This document shows, piece after piece, positions 51,068-63,724 of a stretch of DNA of 64,000 bases. Position 1 is the stretch's first letter. Every line of letters begins with the position of its first letter. The translations under genes and the position numbers were made by a program. Under the pieces are notes generated by a model. The model saw nothing but the letters and a program-made list of their open reading frames with translations. It searched no databases and was not told the origin of the DNA. Source of the stretch: Centropus unirufus (taxonomy: Eukaryota > Chordata > Aves > Cuculiformes > Centropidae). The stretch lies in assembly GCA_013397695.1 (NCBI GenBank), contig VYZI01000074.1:1981237-2045236 (forward strand), written 5' to 3'.

Positions 51068-54000
51068 CTAAAGACAAGAACCAGATGAGCAACATTTTGT
51101 TTGAACACTTTAGTATTAGCCTAAACTTAGTTATGCTTGTCTAATTTTTGTGTATGGGCTTCATGGACTTGGAACGTGGCCCATGTCACCTTTCTGTCAG
51201 TATTTGGTTGTTGCTGTGATTTGATAACTCACAGAGTCATAGAATCACCAGGTTGGAAAAGATGTCCGGGATCATGGAGTCCAGTGTACCTGTCCACCAC
51301 TAAACCACACCCCTGAGCACCTCACCTCCCCATCTTCTAAACACCTCCAGGGATGGGGACTCCATCACCTCCCTGGCAGCCGTTCCTGTGCCTGATGACC
51401 CTTTCAGTGAAGAATCTTCAGTAAGGATCCTAAATAGCATAGGTAACCAAACTACAGGACCAAGCCTTTGGTTTCAAACTTCCATGAGGTTTAGGTGCAG
51501 GTGCCCAAAGACCCAGATAAAAGGGAAAAAAATGCTTTCTTTCAAGACATTGCTTATTAACCCCTTGGCAAGGGGCAAAAGGTAAGGAAATTTATGATTA
51601 AAACTCTGTTTAATCACTGAAACTGCTGTGGATAACAGCAACAAAACCATATTTCACAAAGTGTTACTTATTCCACTGAGTCTTCTCTGTCAGCAGTGAC
51701 CATAAATCACATGACAAGATTTTGTCATCGAAACACACAAAATCCAGTCTTGTGTGGTGGGACCCAGACCCCTACACGTTGAGAAAGTTCCTGGAGTCCA
51801 GCCCAATCAGTGGAGACATGGAGTCAGTGGAAGCTGGACAGTGATGAAGGTGGGCAGATTCGGTGTTTGTATCCAAGTGAGACAACATGCTCTCCAGGTT
51901 CCACTGGCTTGTCTCCCTCAAGTGGAATGGCACTTGGAGAACCTCTGTGTGAGCCCATTTTGATATCTTAATCTACAACGAAATCTTATGCACAGTGTCA
52001 TCATGGAAAATGCAGTAAAGAACAATAAGGAATTTACAGAAGAGATGGCTCGGGAAGAACAAATATATTTTAGGGGTTTTCTTCTTTCCAAGGATTTTTC
52101 TGAAAATTAAACCCAGCACAGGCAGGGGGTCCTGTGTCTGTGTTAAGCTTATCCCTTGGCAACTGGATGAGTGCTATTGCAAGGAACGATGCTTGGACAG
52201 AGAATCAAATGGGAGCTCAAAGTTTTACTTCTAACATCAAACGGGTGTTCTAACAAAGTCATACTTTAACACTTCGTATCACTACAAATTTTCTGTATGA
52301 ACAACACAAAAAAAACCCCATGGCATCTGAGCTCATTGTCTAATGAAATCCACAAACAGGCCTGATGCTCCCCTCAAATTATCAGATTCACAGACGCTTT
52401 GGCAAGCTATTTCTGGTTTTTTTTAGCACTTTGATTTTAAATGCTGTTATCTCTGCCATACAAATTCAGCAGAGTCACTGTAGACAAAACACTTTCACAT
52501 GCATCTGGGATCTGTTCTTTCAAGTGAGCATCACTGATCTCCCACATGGACAGTTGAGGCTATAACATCCTTAGTACTTTAAGTACTTTCTCTAAACATT
52601 TCACACTAATGAGCTACAAATTAGCTTGTGAATGGTCTTCATGCTCAGCTACTGGAAATCATCCACCTTTCCTTGTGCTAAGATAAACCACTGACCACAT
52701 CTTAAATTTATTTATGTACCTTTGTCCATTACAGAAGGAAAAGAGGCTTTCGCTAGGCCTCTTGTAAACACAATTGGCCTCTCAGTAGCAACTATTACTT
52801 AGAATCCTTTATAAGCCAGCAAACACTGGCAAGATTTCTCAGTCTGAAATATTGGTTTCCTTTTATAATGTTGGAGATTTCATGACAAAAAGAACAACAG
52901 AAAGGGTACAGGCTGAACAGGACACCACCGGACTCCAAAGCATGTCTGTTCATAGAAACAAAATAATCAGCCCTGGAGTATTCTGGGTCCACTTGATACC
53001 AGTAACTGCAATACTCCTCCTACGCACAAGTTCACTTGGCTGAGTTGTGAAAACCAGGTGCTACACCTTGACAACTGCACGTGCTGGCAAACCAGAGAAA
53101 GAAGCTTTTAAAAGACAAACTGTTACTTTAGAAGATTTTATGTATGTGGCCAACAGACTATGATGTCCGATCCACCAGAAGATCATCACGATAGTAGAGC
53201 AAACATTTCCTCTGCTAAAAAACAACAGAAAACCTACTTGTTCTGCTGCTTACCTCTCCAGACCTGCATAGAATCATAGAATCACCAGGTTGGAAAAGAC
53301 CTCCGAGATCATTGAGTCCAACCATAACTGTCCACCACTAAACCAGATCCCTGAGCAACTCATCTCCCTGTCTTCTAAACACCTCCAGGGATGGATGAGG
53401 ACGCAGCCCCCTCCCTGGCAGCCATTCCAGCACCTGATGACTCTTTCAGTGAAGAATTTTTTCCTCTTGTCCAATCTGAACCTGCCCTGGCACAGCTTGA
53501 GGCCATTCCCCCTTGCCCTATCCCCTGTCATTTGAGAGAAGAGACCAGCACCCACCTCTCCACGCCCTCCTTTCAGGCAGCTGTAGGCAGTGATGAGGTC
53601 TCCCCTCAGCCTCCTCTTCTCCAGGCTGAACAACCCCAGCTCCCTCAGCCGCTCCTCATAACCCTTGTTCTCCAGTCCCTTCCTCAGCTTTGTTGCCCTT
53701 CTCTGGATGCACTCCAGGACCTCAATGTCCTTCTTGGAGTGAGGGGCCCAGAACTGAACACAGGATTCGAGGTGGGGCCTCACCAGTGCTGAGTCCAGAG
53801 GCAGAATCACCTCCCTGGCCCTGCTGGCCACGCTGTTTCTGATCCAGGCCAAGATGCCATTGGCCTTCTTGGCCACCTGGGCACACTGCTGGCTCATGTT
53901 CATCTGCTGTCAACCAACACCCTCAGGTCCTTCTCCTTGAGGCAGCTTTCCAGCCGCTCTTCCCCGGAGTCTGTGTCCCAGGTCCAGGACCCAGCATTTG

Positions 54001-57000
54001 GCCTTACATGAAGGAGGGAAACCTTTTTGTTTTTTTTCAGCTAAGCCCTTGTGCTTCGATACCTTCCAGAGCTGTTAAGTTAGCCCAGACAAAATTACTG
54101 GAGAGTGGAATGCAGAGAGCCAACATTAAATTCAATGCTAAACAACAGGCTCTTATTACTTAAAGAAAGCAAATGAAAAATTTGGAATGAATCAACACAG
54201 CATTGGAAGCACTGCTCAAAAAAATGGAGAAAATAGGGAAAAAAGTAGGAGAATAAGAAAGTCTAGAAATATGAAGAGAAAATACCTGGAAAAATATTTA
54301 AAAGTGTGCGTTTTTGAATACAGCAATATTTATGATGCAAGGAATTAAATTTTACAATAATTTACTCCGAACTTTGTTACCTAAAAATAAAAATCTTGTA
54401 ATAATGATACAAACCAACATTATAGCTCTTCTTCTCATTTCCCATTCATTCCATTCATAGGACTTCACAATAGTTGGAGGCAAGATATGAGTATCAGTCT
54501 GTGTAATACTGTCACATCCTGCAGTGCATTTCAGCAAATATTTGTCTGCATTTGCGGCCTGGATGGAAAAACCCAAAAGAAAAAAAACAACAAACCAAGC
54601 AAGGCATTAATGAGAACACAGGCTTCAAAGAAAAACAGTGTGTGGAAATGCTACTTGTAAAAGTAAATAGAAACCTGATGACCCCAAATGGATAATGATT
54701 TCTACATTCGAGAATATTTTTGTTCCCCTGTCCTTGCTAAAAAGAAGACATCACTAAGTATTTAATGGGTTTAATTTCTGTCAGAAAACCCTTTAGGAAG
54801 AGGTCACAGCTGAATTTCAGGCTCCCACATCCCAGGTGAGTGGTTAATCACTGGATTTTGATAAAATGGGATCTCACCACGACAGCCAGTATTTTATGAT
54901 GCAGACATATCAGTTTATCTTTATAAATCGACTGAAAATCAGAACTCATAATGGGGAGAAGTGGTTCAATCTCTGCCAGAGACGGGATATAAACTATATT
55001 TTTCTCAACAAGTGCCACTCCAAGACTACTTTCTTTCCATTACTAAGGGCCTAAAATTCACAATGTAACACAATGTCTATGAATCCAAATCAAGTCTTTG
55101 GATTTCACATGGTAGCACTGCTGTATTCATTATTAATGTGTTCCCTTTCAATTTGTAATATATTCCATAATTCCTGTCCCCAGATACCACTACACCCTCA
55201 TCCATCACATCGTGATGAATTGCTGAGCTATTGCTCCAGTTAATATGGTGCCTTGCTTATCTGCTATGGAATTTATCCACTGCCTCTTTAAGCTAATTTT
55301 GCAAAAATTAGGAAAAAACCCCATCAGACGTAGGGTCTTCTTAGGCTAAGGACAAACAGCTTTTATTGCTGTCACAATCTCTTGGCTCTACATAATTCTC
55401 CTATGAAGACATAAGGTAAGAATCATAGAATCACCCGGTCGGAAAAGACCTCCAAGATTATCAAGTCCAACCATACCTGTCCACTACTAAAACAGATCCC
55501 TGAGCACCTCATCTCCCCGTCTTTTAAACAACTCCAGGGATGGGGACTCCACCACCTCCCTGGCAGCCATTCCAGTACCTGGTGACCCTTTCAATGAAGA
55601 ATTTTTTCCTAATGTTCAATCTGAACCTGCCCTGGAGCAGCTTGAGGCCATTCCCCCGTGTCCTATCCCCTGTCACTTGGGAGAAGAGACCAGCACCCAC
55701 CTCTCCACACCCTCCTTTCAGGCAGCTGGAGGCAGTGATGAGGTCTCCCCTCAGCCTCCTCTTCTCCAGGCTGAACAAACCCAATTTCTTCAGCTGCTCC
55801 TCATAACCCTTGTTCTCCAGCCCCTTCCCCAGCTTTGTTGCCCTTCTCTGGACACGCTCCAGGACCCCAATGTCCTTCTTGGAGTGAGGGGCCCAGAACT
55901 GCAGCCAGGATTCGAGGTGCAGCCTCACCAGTGCCGAGTCCAGGGGCAGAATCCCCTCCCTGGCCCTGCTGGCCACGCTGTTTCTGATCCAGGCCAAGAT
56001 GCCATTGGCCTTCTTGACCACCTGGGCACACTGCTGGCTCAACATTCAGGGAAATTATTTCTTCTTAACACGCCGAAGATCTGACAAAAATACACTTTCA
56101 GACATTCCGCATGCTAAGCAGATGATTATGCTTCTTTTCTAAGGATGGGTGTCCTTTGCCCTCTTTATGTTCCAGAAAGGACAGACCACCCGGTGACCCA
56201 AGTCAGCAAGAGGCATGGGCAATACTTACCAGTTCAAGGCGGACGAACTGATGCTGAAGCTTCAGTAGTTGAATGAGCTCTACGTGTTCTTTTGCTTTTT
56301 CTATATTCAGTTCAATGAACTTATCTGGATCTTGAGCAAAGATGTACGCAGCTTCTTTGGAACTGAAAGCATAACATCTCTCCTTGTGCTTCAAAATTCC
56401 AATAGCAGGATTTCCTAAAAATAAAAACCCAAATGAATCCCACAAAATTAAACAGCTTAACAGTATGATATCCAATGCAAAAGACATTTGTGATCAAGAC
56501 TCTGTGTTTCCCTCACGTCAGGTTCACCTCCTTTTTTTTTCTAAAATCAGAATAAATTCCCAAAAGCCATTTTTTTAAATACAGAAAAGTCTATTTCATT
56601 AGGTCAGTACAACTGCTTTTGATCAGTTCACATTCAGGATACCTTAGCACGTCTGTCAGAAGAACAGCAGATAAAACACTTTTATCAAAGGCATAAGAAA
56701 ACAGCCCATACCCACTAAGTTTTCCCCTATAATCTCCAGCAAATATTTGATTGCAGATCCTCAGTCCCTTTATACCAAAGAGCACAACACTGACATTAAC
56801 CGAAGAAGCAGCTGAAAGAGCTGAGGAGCTGGACAATAAATTAACAGGTAAAATTAAATGCCAATAAAGGACAAATAAGCTCATGCAGGAACACACAAAT
56901 AGAGCTCAAGGATAATAGCAGGCTTTGCTTCAGCAGTCCCTGCCCAGGAAAGTCCTAGAATCATCACAGACAGTGCCTTGAAAATATTAAATGGCACTGC

Positions 57001-60000
57001 TCAGTGGCAATCAAAACAGCAAAAACAAAGTCAGGAATTATTAGGATGCAAACCGAGGAGGAGGGGAAAAAACATTCTAACACCCTCTATGCTACATGTG
57101 TTATACTGCATTTTGTTCCAACTCAACAGAATAACTAAAATGAAGGGAGTTGGGAGTGATCAGAGGCTTGGAATACCTTTCACAGGAAGAGGGGTTAAAG
57201 AAACCTCTTCAGCATTAAAAAGCAGCAACCGAAGAGAAACAATATGATACAGGGTTATAAAATCATGAATTGTGTGCAATATAAAATTACTGTTTTCTAA
57301 TTTTCCTAATAGAAGGATTACTAGGTCTTAGATGAAATTATCAAGCCAGAGCTTAAACCATCTCAAAAAGAGGTACCTTTTCATAGGACATATAATTATA
57401 ATTGTGGTATTCTTCACAATAAGAATATCCCACAGCAAACTCTAAGTGGATTCCAAAAGCAATTAGATAAATGAAAAACTTCTATCATGGATTATTCAAC
57501 AAAAGCATATGGTCAAAATATGTATCTGAGGAAATCCCATAACCACTGACTGCTAGAACAGGGAAGGATATAATTAAGGATATAATTAAGCAAGGATCAT
57601 TCCTACTTGATTTCTCATAATCCTCGAGTCTTCATGACTGACCACATCCAGAAATTGGATACAGGACTAGAGAGACCTTGAGTCTAACCCAGGACCGCCG
57701 TTCTCATACGCAATACTACATAAATGTAAGTAATTTACAGTGCCATTAAAATATCTATTTTTAATACTGCCAGGAAATGACGGTGTTTTCCTCCCAGCCT
57801 CCTGGAGGTTTAAAAAACTTTTATATGGTTAGGTTCTATAAAGGACAGGGAGATGTAAACTGATGGGGCAGCCGAAGGAAAGGTTGCTTTCAAGGCAAAT
57901 GATCCTAGAAGATTAAAAAAATAAATCTTATCATTAGTTGACTTAAGCGCACTTTTGCATTCTTTCCAGAGAAGATTTTTGTTTAAAAATACATAAGATG
58001 TAGGCATGAACAGATGTGTTTGCAACAGAGACACAAAACAGAAGGAACGACTGTTTTGCTGTGCCTGTATTAAAACACGTTCCCAAACCTGCTCTCAGCT
58101 GCAGTGTAGGCTACACAGATGCACATACAGCAGGGACAGACTCTGCCCATCCCGTCTTGTTTCTGCTTCTGCTTGTTCATGCCTGCTTTGTCTTGAAGCC
58201 CTCCTAATTTCTATTTAAGGCAGTTTATGTGGGTAGATATAAAAGAAAAATACTTTAATGGGGGGAACGAGTTATCTGGGGGGAAAAATAAAAGCAGCAA
58301 AATAGAGTAGCCCAGCTTTCACATCAAAGGGAGCATTCGGAGCGTGCCTTTACACTTTCACTTGTACTTGTGGGCAGATAAAGTGAGGGAAAGACCTAAC
58401 TACAGAGCGTACCTGGGAGGGGGAAGCCTTTCACGCCGATTGTGTGTGCACAGAAACCACGGTACTCGATTAACAACTGATCAAAATTATCAGTAGTCTC
58501 TGGAAAAAGCCATTCTTGGTCCTTGAAGTCAGAAGCGTTCACTCTGGTTCCTAAGGAAAGGTTCAACGCAGGAAGGATTTCAGTAACAAAATGTCAGATC
58601 TTTAAAATAAAACAGGGTTCCAGGATGACCGGATTACTGGGGTTTACACAGGATAACCTGCAGTGCCAAGATCCCAAAAGCCAAACATTAGCCCTGCCTT
58701 AGGAAAGATCCAAGTGCAAGTCCTGCTGGGGCCTTCTTTAGTGGCACCAGTTTTCTTTGGAAGTGGGAGATGATAACAGGAAGGCAATATCTTCTTCTAT
58801 TTTCTTTTCACCCACTCAGGCATTACAAACCCCCTGGAGTACAACTTGGTTACCAGGGATACCATCTGACAAACAAATACCTCTGGTAACCAAAGCATCA
58901 TTAAATTAGGTTTTTTATTCCCTTCTCCATTTCAGAAGCTCTGGGTGGTATAAAAAGATAAAAGCAAACTTAAGAAATGTAGGAAAAAAAAGGAGAAATA
59001 TCCTTCTCTGATCGTCCTGCTATTTTTATAAGGTATGTTTGTATCTAGTAGCTATATTTTAATTTTATAAATAAAAATAAAAGCCCAAATTACACTGTAT
59101 GAAAAATCAGCCCACAAGCTGAAAGACTCGCTTCAATTTGCTGTGCGAATTCTGATAATTAAACAATTAATGTGTAGCACCTTCTGTAAATAAATTTCAA
59201 AGCACAAAATCTTGGAAAACAAAGGAAAACAGCAAAGGAATAACTCTCAGTACCCATGGTTTCTCTTATCCTTTCCACATCACTCTTCACAGTCACTCCT
59301 TCCAGAAGAGATGACAGCACTTTGTTTGGAAAAAGCTGCGACTGGATTTCTGAGAACTGCTGCAGATCGTTAATCATATTTGTGAGGAACCTTATCAGTA
59401 GTAGCTTATTCCTAAAGCCGGTCCAGAGATTCGAGAGGGCAACGAAGAGAGGCTAGAAAATAAAGAAAATTCCCTGAAATCCAGGCTTTGTTTATGTCTG
59501 CGAGGTAACCCAAGAGGTGGACACAACAATCCTGGCTGTGAACAAAGCAGGGCCTTCAGCACCTCAAAATTCCAGGGGAACTCCCGGGTTTTGTAAGAGG
59601 AGCTCCCATCACTTAGGCCTGAAGTATGGATCTCCAGCATGGATTCCCACAGGCCAGAATGGTGCATTTTTTACATTTTACTCCAAAGCTTTCCCCAAAC
59701 ATGTTACTCTGGGACCATGCCTGAAACTGAGCGCTTCCCTGTCCCTGCAGTTTTATAACGGAAAATACGGTGCACAGGAATCAGAAGCACCAGAAGAAAT
59801 GCATCTGTTTACCCACCAAATTTTCTAAACCCATACCCATATGTACAAACTACTGGGGTTTTGTTAATTTTCTCTTCCCTGGTCCCAGAATGACTTGCTC
59901 CAACAGCTCCCGAGCTGTATCAAATCCATGGCGCACAAGCTTCTCCATAGAGTGGTACGGGGCTTCGGACAAAACTGGAAGCTGCCACTCCCAGCAGTGC

Positions 60001-63000
60001 TGCTGGCATGTAGGTGTACACTCATATAGAAGAAGAGCATGAGCTTTGGGAATAAATGCTGATTTCAATTACAGTGACATAAAGTGTTCCCCGTTACACC
60101 TAAACATATGGACTGTTTACAGGGAGAGATTCAACACCCATGAAATGTAACTAACAACATTATATTTTATGCGTGTAAACAATATTATAATAAGAACAGC
60201 CGACAGAATCAGCTCTGGAATTCATCTGCATCACTAATGCTGTGGAAATATGGTTACAATAATGGTAGAAAGTAAAGGAAAGTCAGCAAAATCATTCTTA
60301 CTGGGATAAACAAAGAATATTAACAAAATCTACTGTGGTTCCTAAAGCAAATGTTTATGATACATATAGGCCTTATCCAACAGTTTTTAAATGGCAGAAT
60401 GTCCCGCTTCTCTGCATTCCTGCTGGATCCAGCTTCTCAATAGCTGAAAACAAGAACTACATCAATGGTGCTGGAATGGGGAAATCTCTACCTGCAAAAG
60501 CCCTGGAATAAAAAGACATTTTGTTTTGTCTTCAGCAGAGAATAAAGACCAGCTAACCAGCCTGAAGAGAGAAGAAAATCTAGGAAAGAAGCAGACAGTG
60601 GCAGGCAGCTTCTAGGGAGCAGGGTAATGTGTATCAGTCACTAAGGTCCCACAAATAAAAAAAAACGCTTTGAGCAGCTGGGAGAGAGCAGGAAATGTTC
60701 TCCAAGTGGGAACATCTGGCTCATAAATTCCCAAGCACACACAAAGTGAAGTGTCAGATCACATCTGAGATGTGCCTCTGTCAGACTGCCATTCCCGTGA
60801 GTTTCCAGCTCCAATACCCTTACGGGAAGCGTAAAAAGTATTCCTGAGTAGGTGGTGGGAGCATGATCTTCCTTCCTTCCACCTCCACAGTAGAGTTTAT
60901 CTTGCTTTCTAGTTATTTGTTTAGAAGGATGAGATATGACCTAACACGTGCATGAACTGCATGCTATGAACGCAGCTAACCACAAGGAATTAAAATCCTA
61001 GACACATCAGGGAAAACAATGAGCCCTTCCATTAAAAGTGAATTAAATGAAGTTGGGTTTTGCCATCTCTCTCCCCCATTTACACTATTTACTTGTAACA
61101 ATCCCAGATTTTCACAGGATCATCAAGCACCCTTTTTCCAACACCTGCAGGTCACATCGCTCCTTCCCTTTTCCTTCCACACCTCCCTCCCATGGCCTGG
61201 AGCTCCCAGCTAAGGGCGACCAGTACAGACCATTGGCTGGGCAGAGGCGTGTGGCTGCTCACTGGCCAGGCAGCTCACAAACCAGTGGGGAACTGGGGAA
61301 TTCTCATTTCAGCCTTGATTTTAGTTGCTTGGTTTTCACAAAACTTGAAGAAAAGGACATACTTTGAGATGTCCAGACTGACAAATTTGACTGAAAGCGG
61401 CCAACGGCTGCAGGAGCTACTGGGAGGGTAAAGAGGCTCAAATTCCCATCTTGAGAAAAATTATACGGAAAAGTCATACTGTAATTACAGGAATTGCTGT
61501 CTGAAGGAGTAAAGAATCACACTGCTGTTACCTGTCATTATGTTCCTGCTGCTTCTGCAAGGAACAGAGAATGTTTACACAAAACAGGAAAATATCCCCG
61601 TAAATTGACAAACACTGAAAATTACTCAAGATAATTAAAATCCCATTGAATTCCTTCTCTCCCTTTTTGTACCTTGCTTTTCTTTTACCTGAAGTCATGT
61701 AGTCTAGTTCCCCCTTCAGAAATCACAGAAGCTTTTATAATAGAAAGAGAATAATGCAGTCTTTTTCTTAACACAAGTTATGCAAAAATACAGCAGGAAA
61801 GTATTTTGTGATATTTTAGTAATTTTCTATAATTAAGAAGAAAAAGGGTTTCTATTCAAAATACTTACAAAAACGTCTTCGCTATCAAGGAAAATCTTAT
61901 TTGGCACGATATTTTTCAGCTTCTCCATTGCTGCTGCAAAGTGCACATTCATCTTTTCAACTTCTTGAGCAGCTGTAGTAGTATCAGACTGAAAAGAAAA
62001 CTCACTTCAGGAGTGACAGGGAAAAAAAAATCCAAGTATTTGGTAATAAATATTTACTTCATTCAACTCTTCCCAGACAGCTGTTTTAAGGAACAAAATG
62101 CACCCTAACTTTCCACAAAACACATCTTTCCTTAAGTGCTCAGGTATGAAACCAGGCACTTTTCTCAAACCCATAGCAGTAATTTTTGTAGAAAACCTCT
62201 GCATTTTTACAATGAAGATAAATGGAAAAATATTAAGATAAAATTATTTTCCAAGGTCTGTGATATACAGGAAAGACTAAGAAAACCCCTGCATTTTCTC
62301 AAAAGACAAATGGAATGGTCTTCATAAACAAAACAAGTCTCAAGAATATAAATTGTATTCTTCAAAGTCTTCTGCTGACTCCGTCTGCGTTGGGGATGTT
62401 TGCAGACTAAAATTGAGTGGGTTTATGGACTGAAAAAGAAGATTTTTTTTTTCTCTCGTGCCCTTTGCGGCAGCGTGAGCATCAGTATGGAAATAAGAAA
62501 AATGCTCTACTTTTTAAGTCCTTTGTTAGTGAAAGTAAACTAAAGAGGGAAAATGCCAGAAATTAAATGGAAGCATATTCACACTGCAGCAAACAATTAA
62601 TCCGTTTTGTCTTTTGCCTGACAGTGGCCAAACGAGCAAGTTAGGTCCAAAGTTCAGTGCAGATGATGCAGGTTTTCATATATAGATATTATTATAATGT
62701 TTATTATAAATTATAAATTATTATTATAAATATTATTTCATTTATTTCTGAATCATTTTTCTGACATTGCTGTCCTGTACAAGTAGCTAAATTGAATACA
62801 TTTCATCTGCAAAAAAACTCCCACAGGATGTAACACGATGATATCTCACCAGAAGGTTGCAAAGGAAGGCCTCGTGTTGCCTCACGTTGAACAGTGCTTC
62901 TTTTAATTTGTAAGAGCTGAGCTGTGTGGACCTGAGCGGGTCGTCCTGCATGGATTCCAACAGAGCTGTGTACTGGTGGGCTAGCATGTGGCAAGTATTA

Positions 63001-63058
63001 AGACGTTCCTCAGCGGTCCACGTAGCTGATGGAATGGCTTCATTCAGAATGGCCCGCA
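50837..63058 (-). CDS. CFAP206: Cilia and flagella associated protein 206, C-terminal two thirds (7 exons)
   Basis: An axonemal protein needed to dock radial spoke 2 and its dynein partner; known from ciliate FAP206 and mouse sperm and cilia. Joined exons on the minus strand: 63058-62850, 61988-61869, 59452-59254, 58550-58413, 56414-56230, 54558-54415, 51067-50837. They give 408 residues and TAA with all phases closing. The human protein has 622 residues, so about 214 N-terminal residues lie beyond the window. Conserved landmarks: KEALFNVRQHEAFL, QEVEKM, VALSNLWT, WLFPETTDNFDQLLIEYRGF, GNPAIGILKHKER, TQTDTHILPPTIVKSYEWNE, SHMRRENC and PRPQIFLQGLRG. The middle (exon 59254-59452) and the joint before TQTD are more divergent. 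SLC35A1 is its downstream neighbour on the same strand, 1.5 kb away stop to start. Confidence 0.95.
51232..51418 (-). mobile_element. CR1 LINE fragment, flavour A
   Basis: CAGAGTCATAGAATCACCAG through CCTTTCAGTGAAGAATC; CFAP206 last intron, sense. Confidence 0.88.
51419..53265 (-). other. CFAP206 last intron, middle
   Basis: AT-rich and repeat-free as far as I can see; no exon fits the human protein between the two flanking exons. Confidence 0.6.
53266..54008 (-). mobile_element. CR1 LINE, flavour A
   Basis: TGCATAGAATCATAGAATCA through GGTCCAGGACCCAGCATTTG. The minus frame of 209 codons is CR1-derived; it has one copy of the segment duplicated at 50406. Confidence 0.92.
54415..54558 (-). 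CDS. CFAP206: CFAP206 exon, TQTDTHILPP block
   Basis: Visible residues 285-332, AANADKYLLKCTAGCDSI then TQTDTHILPPTIVKSYEWNE and WEMRRRAIML. Exactly 48 codons; donor GTTTGT is weak but keeps the frame. Confidence 0.95.
55421..56046 (-). mobile_element. CR1 LINE, flavour A
   Basis: GAATCATAGAATCACCCGGT through GCACACTGCTGGCTCAACAT; between CFAP206 exons, sense, ending about 185 bp from the donor of the 56230-56414 exon. Confidence 0.92.
56230..56414 (-). CDS. CFAP206: CFAP206 exon, GNPAIG block
   Basis: Visible residues 223-284, NPAIGILKHKERCYAFSSKE then AAYIFAQDPDKFIELNIEKA and HVELIQLLKLQHQFVRLEL. TTTTTAG acceptor, GTAAGT donor. Confidence 0.96.
56415..58412 (-). other. CFAP206 intron
   Basis: AT-rich; a short tandem GGATATAATTAA pair near 57566. 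No repeat family recognised. Confidence 0.6.
58413..58550 (-). CDS. CFAP206: CFAP206 exon, WLFPETT block
   Basis: Visible residues 177-223, TRVNASDFKDQEWLFPETTD then NFDQLLIEYRGFCAHTIGVK and GFPLPG. Donor GTACGC; a highly conserved block. Confidence 0.95.
59254..59452 (-). CDS. CFAP206: CFAP206 exon, divergent middle
   Basis: Visible residues 111-177, PLFVALSNLWTGFRNKLLL and on to LLEGVTVKSDVERIRETMG. VALSNLWT and VKSDVERI anchor it; between them the sequence has drifted strongly from human. Donor GTACTG. Confidence 0.92.
59453..61868 (-). other. CFAP206 intron
   Basis: Largest repeat-free intron in the window. The flanking exons are contiguous in the human protein, so no exon is missing here. 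Confidence 0.65.
61869..61988 (-). CDS. CFAP206: CFAP206 exon, 40 codons
   Basis: Visible residues 71-110, SDTTTAAQEVEKMNVHFAAA then MEKLKNIVPNKIFLDSEDVF. TTTTCAG acceptor, GTAAGT donor. The match to human is moderate but colinear. Confidence 0.93.
62680..62750. repeat. AT-rich simple repeat
   Basis: ATTATTATAA-type repeats, almost pure A and T, in a CFAP206 intron. Confidence 0.75.
62850..63058 (-). CDS. CFAP206: CFAP206 exon (first in window)
   Basis: Visible residues 1-70, AILNEAIPSATWTAEERLN through HEAFLCNLL. It begins two bases into a codon after ACAAACAG and ends in phase 0 at GTGAGA. Confidence 0.93.
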
Positions 63059-63472
63059 CTGTTTGTATAGAATAAATAGGGGATACACATAAAAAAGAAG
63101 TATTTAAATCACTAGAAAATAGTTAAGGGCAATATTTGAGCGAAGTAGTCTTCCAATAAATTTTTTATTTCTAAATTATTCTGTAGATCCATGTGTTTCC
63201 AAGTATTTCTGTACTGGATTCAACCACTGTATCTTACCGGTCAAGAGGTTCCAAAGGGTCAGCTAGGGGTGTGGAAACGCTACAGTCCAGTTAAGGACAG
63301 TGCGAAAACTTGCTTGATAGTAAAGGCAGTTCAGGATCTTCTACTGGCATGGGTTTCCCAAGAGACGTCAGGGAATCTGCACAAGTTTCAGTTCTCAGTT
63401 TTCTCATTTGTAAAATACAGATAACAGTAGCAGGCCTCCCATAACCTGGGCACTTTGAGATCTAACAGTAGA

Positions 63473-63724
63473 ATTATAGAACCATAGAATCACCAGGTTG
63501 GAAAAGACCTTTGAGATCATCGAGTCCATCCACACCTGTCCACTACTAAACCATATCTCTGAGCACCTTATCTCCCGTCTTTTAAATACATTCAGGGATG
63601 GTGACTCTACCACCTCCCTGGCAGCTGCACCAGTATTTGAAAACACTTTCAGTGAAGAATTTTTTCCTGATGTCAAATTTGAACCTCCCGTGGTGCAGCT
63701 TGAGGCCATTCCTCCTCATCCAAC
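63473..63724 (-). mobile_element. CR1 LINE fragment, flavour A
   Basis: AGAATTATAGAACCATAGAA through TGAGGCCATTCCTCCTCATC; CFAP206 intron, sense. Confidence 0.88.

Noticed and set aside
53274..53903. 209-codon minus-strand frame (and similar ones at 35501-35974, 55524-56045, 33020-33451)
   Set aside because: All lie inside CR1 copies and share the same CR1-derived peptide; they are not host genes.
63059..63472. Possible further CFAP206 exon upstream of 63058
   Set aside because: No segment with splice sites matched the expected preceding part of the human protein; the exon is probably beyond the window.
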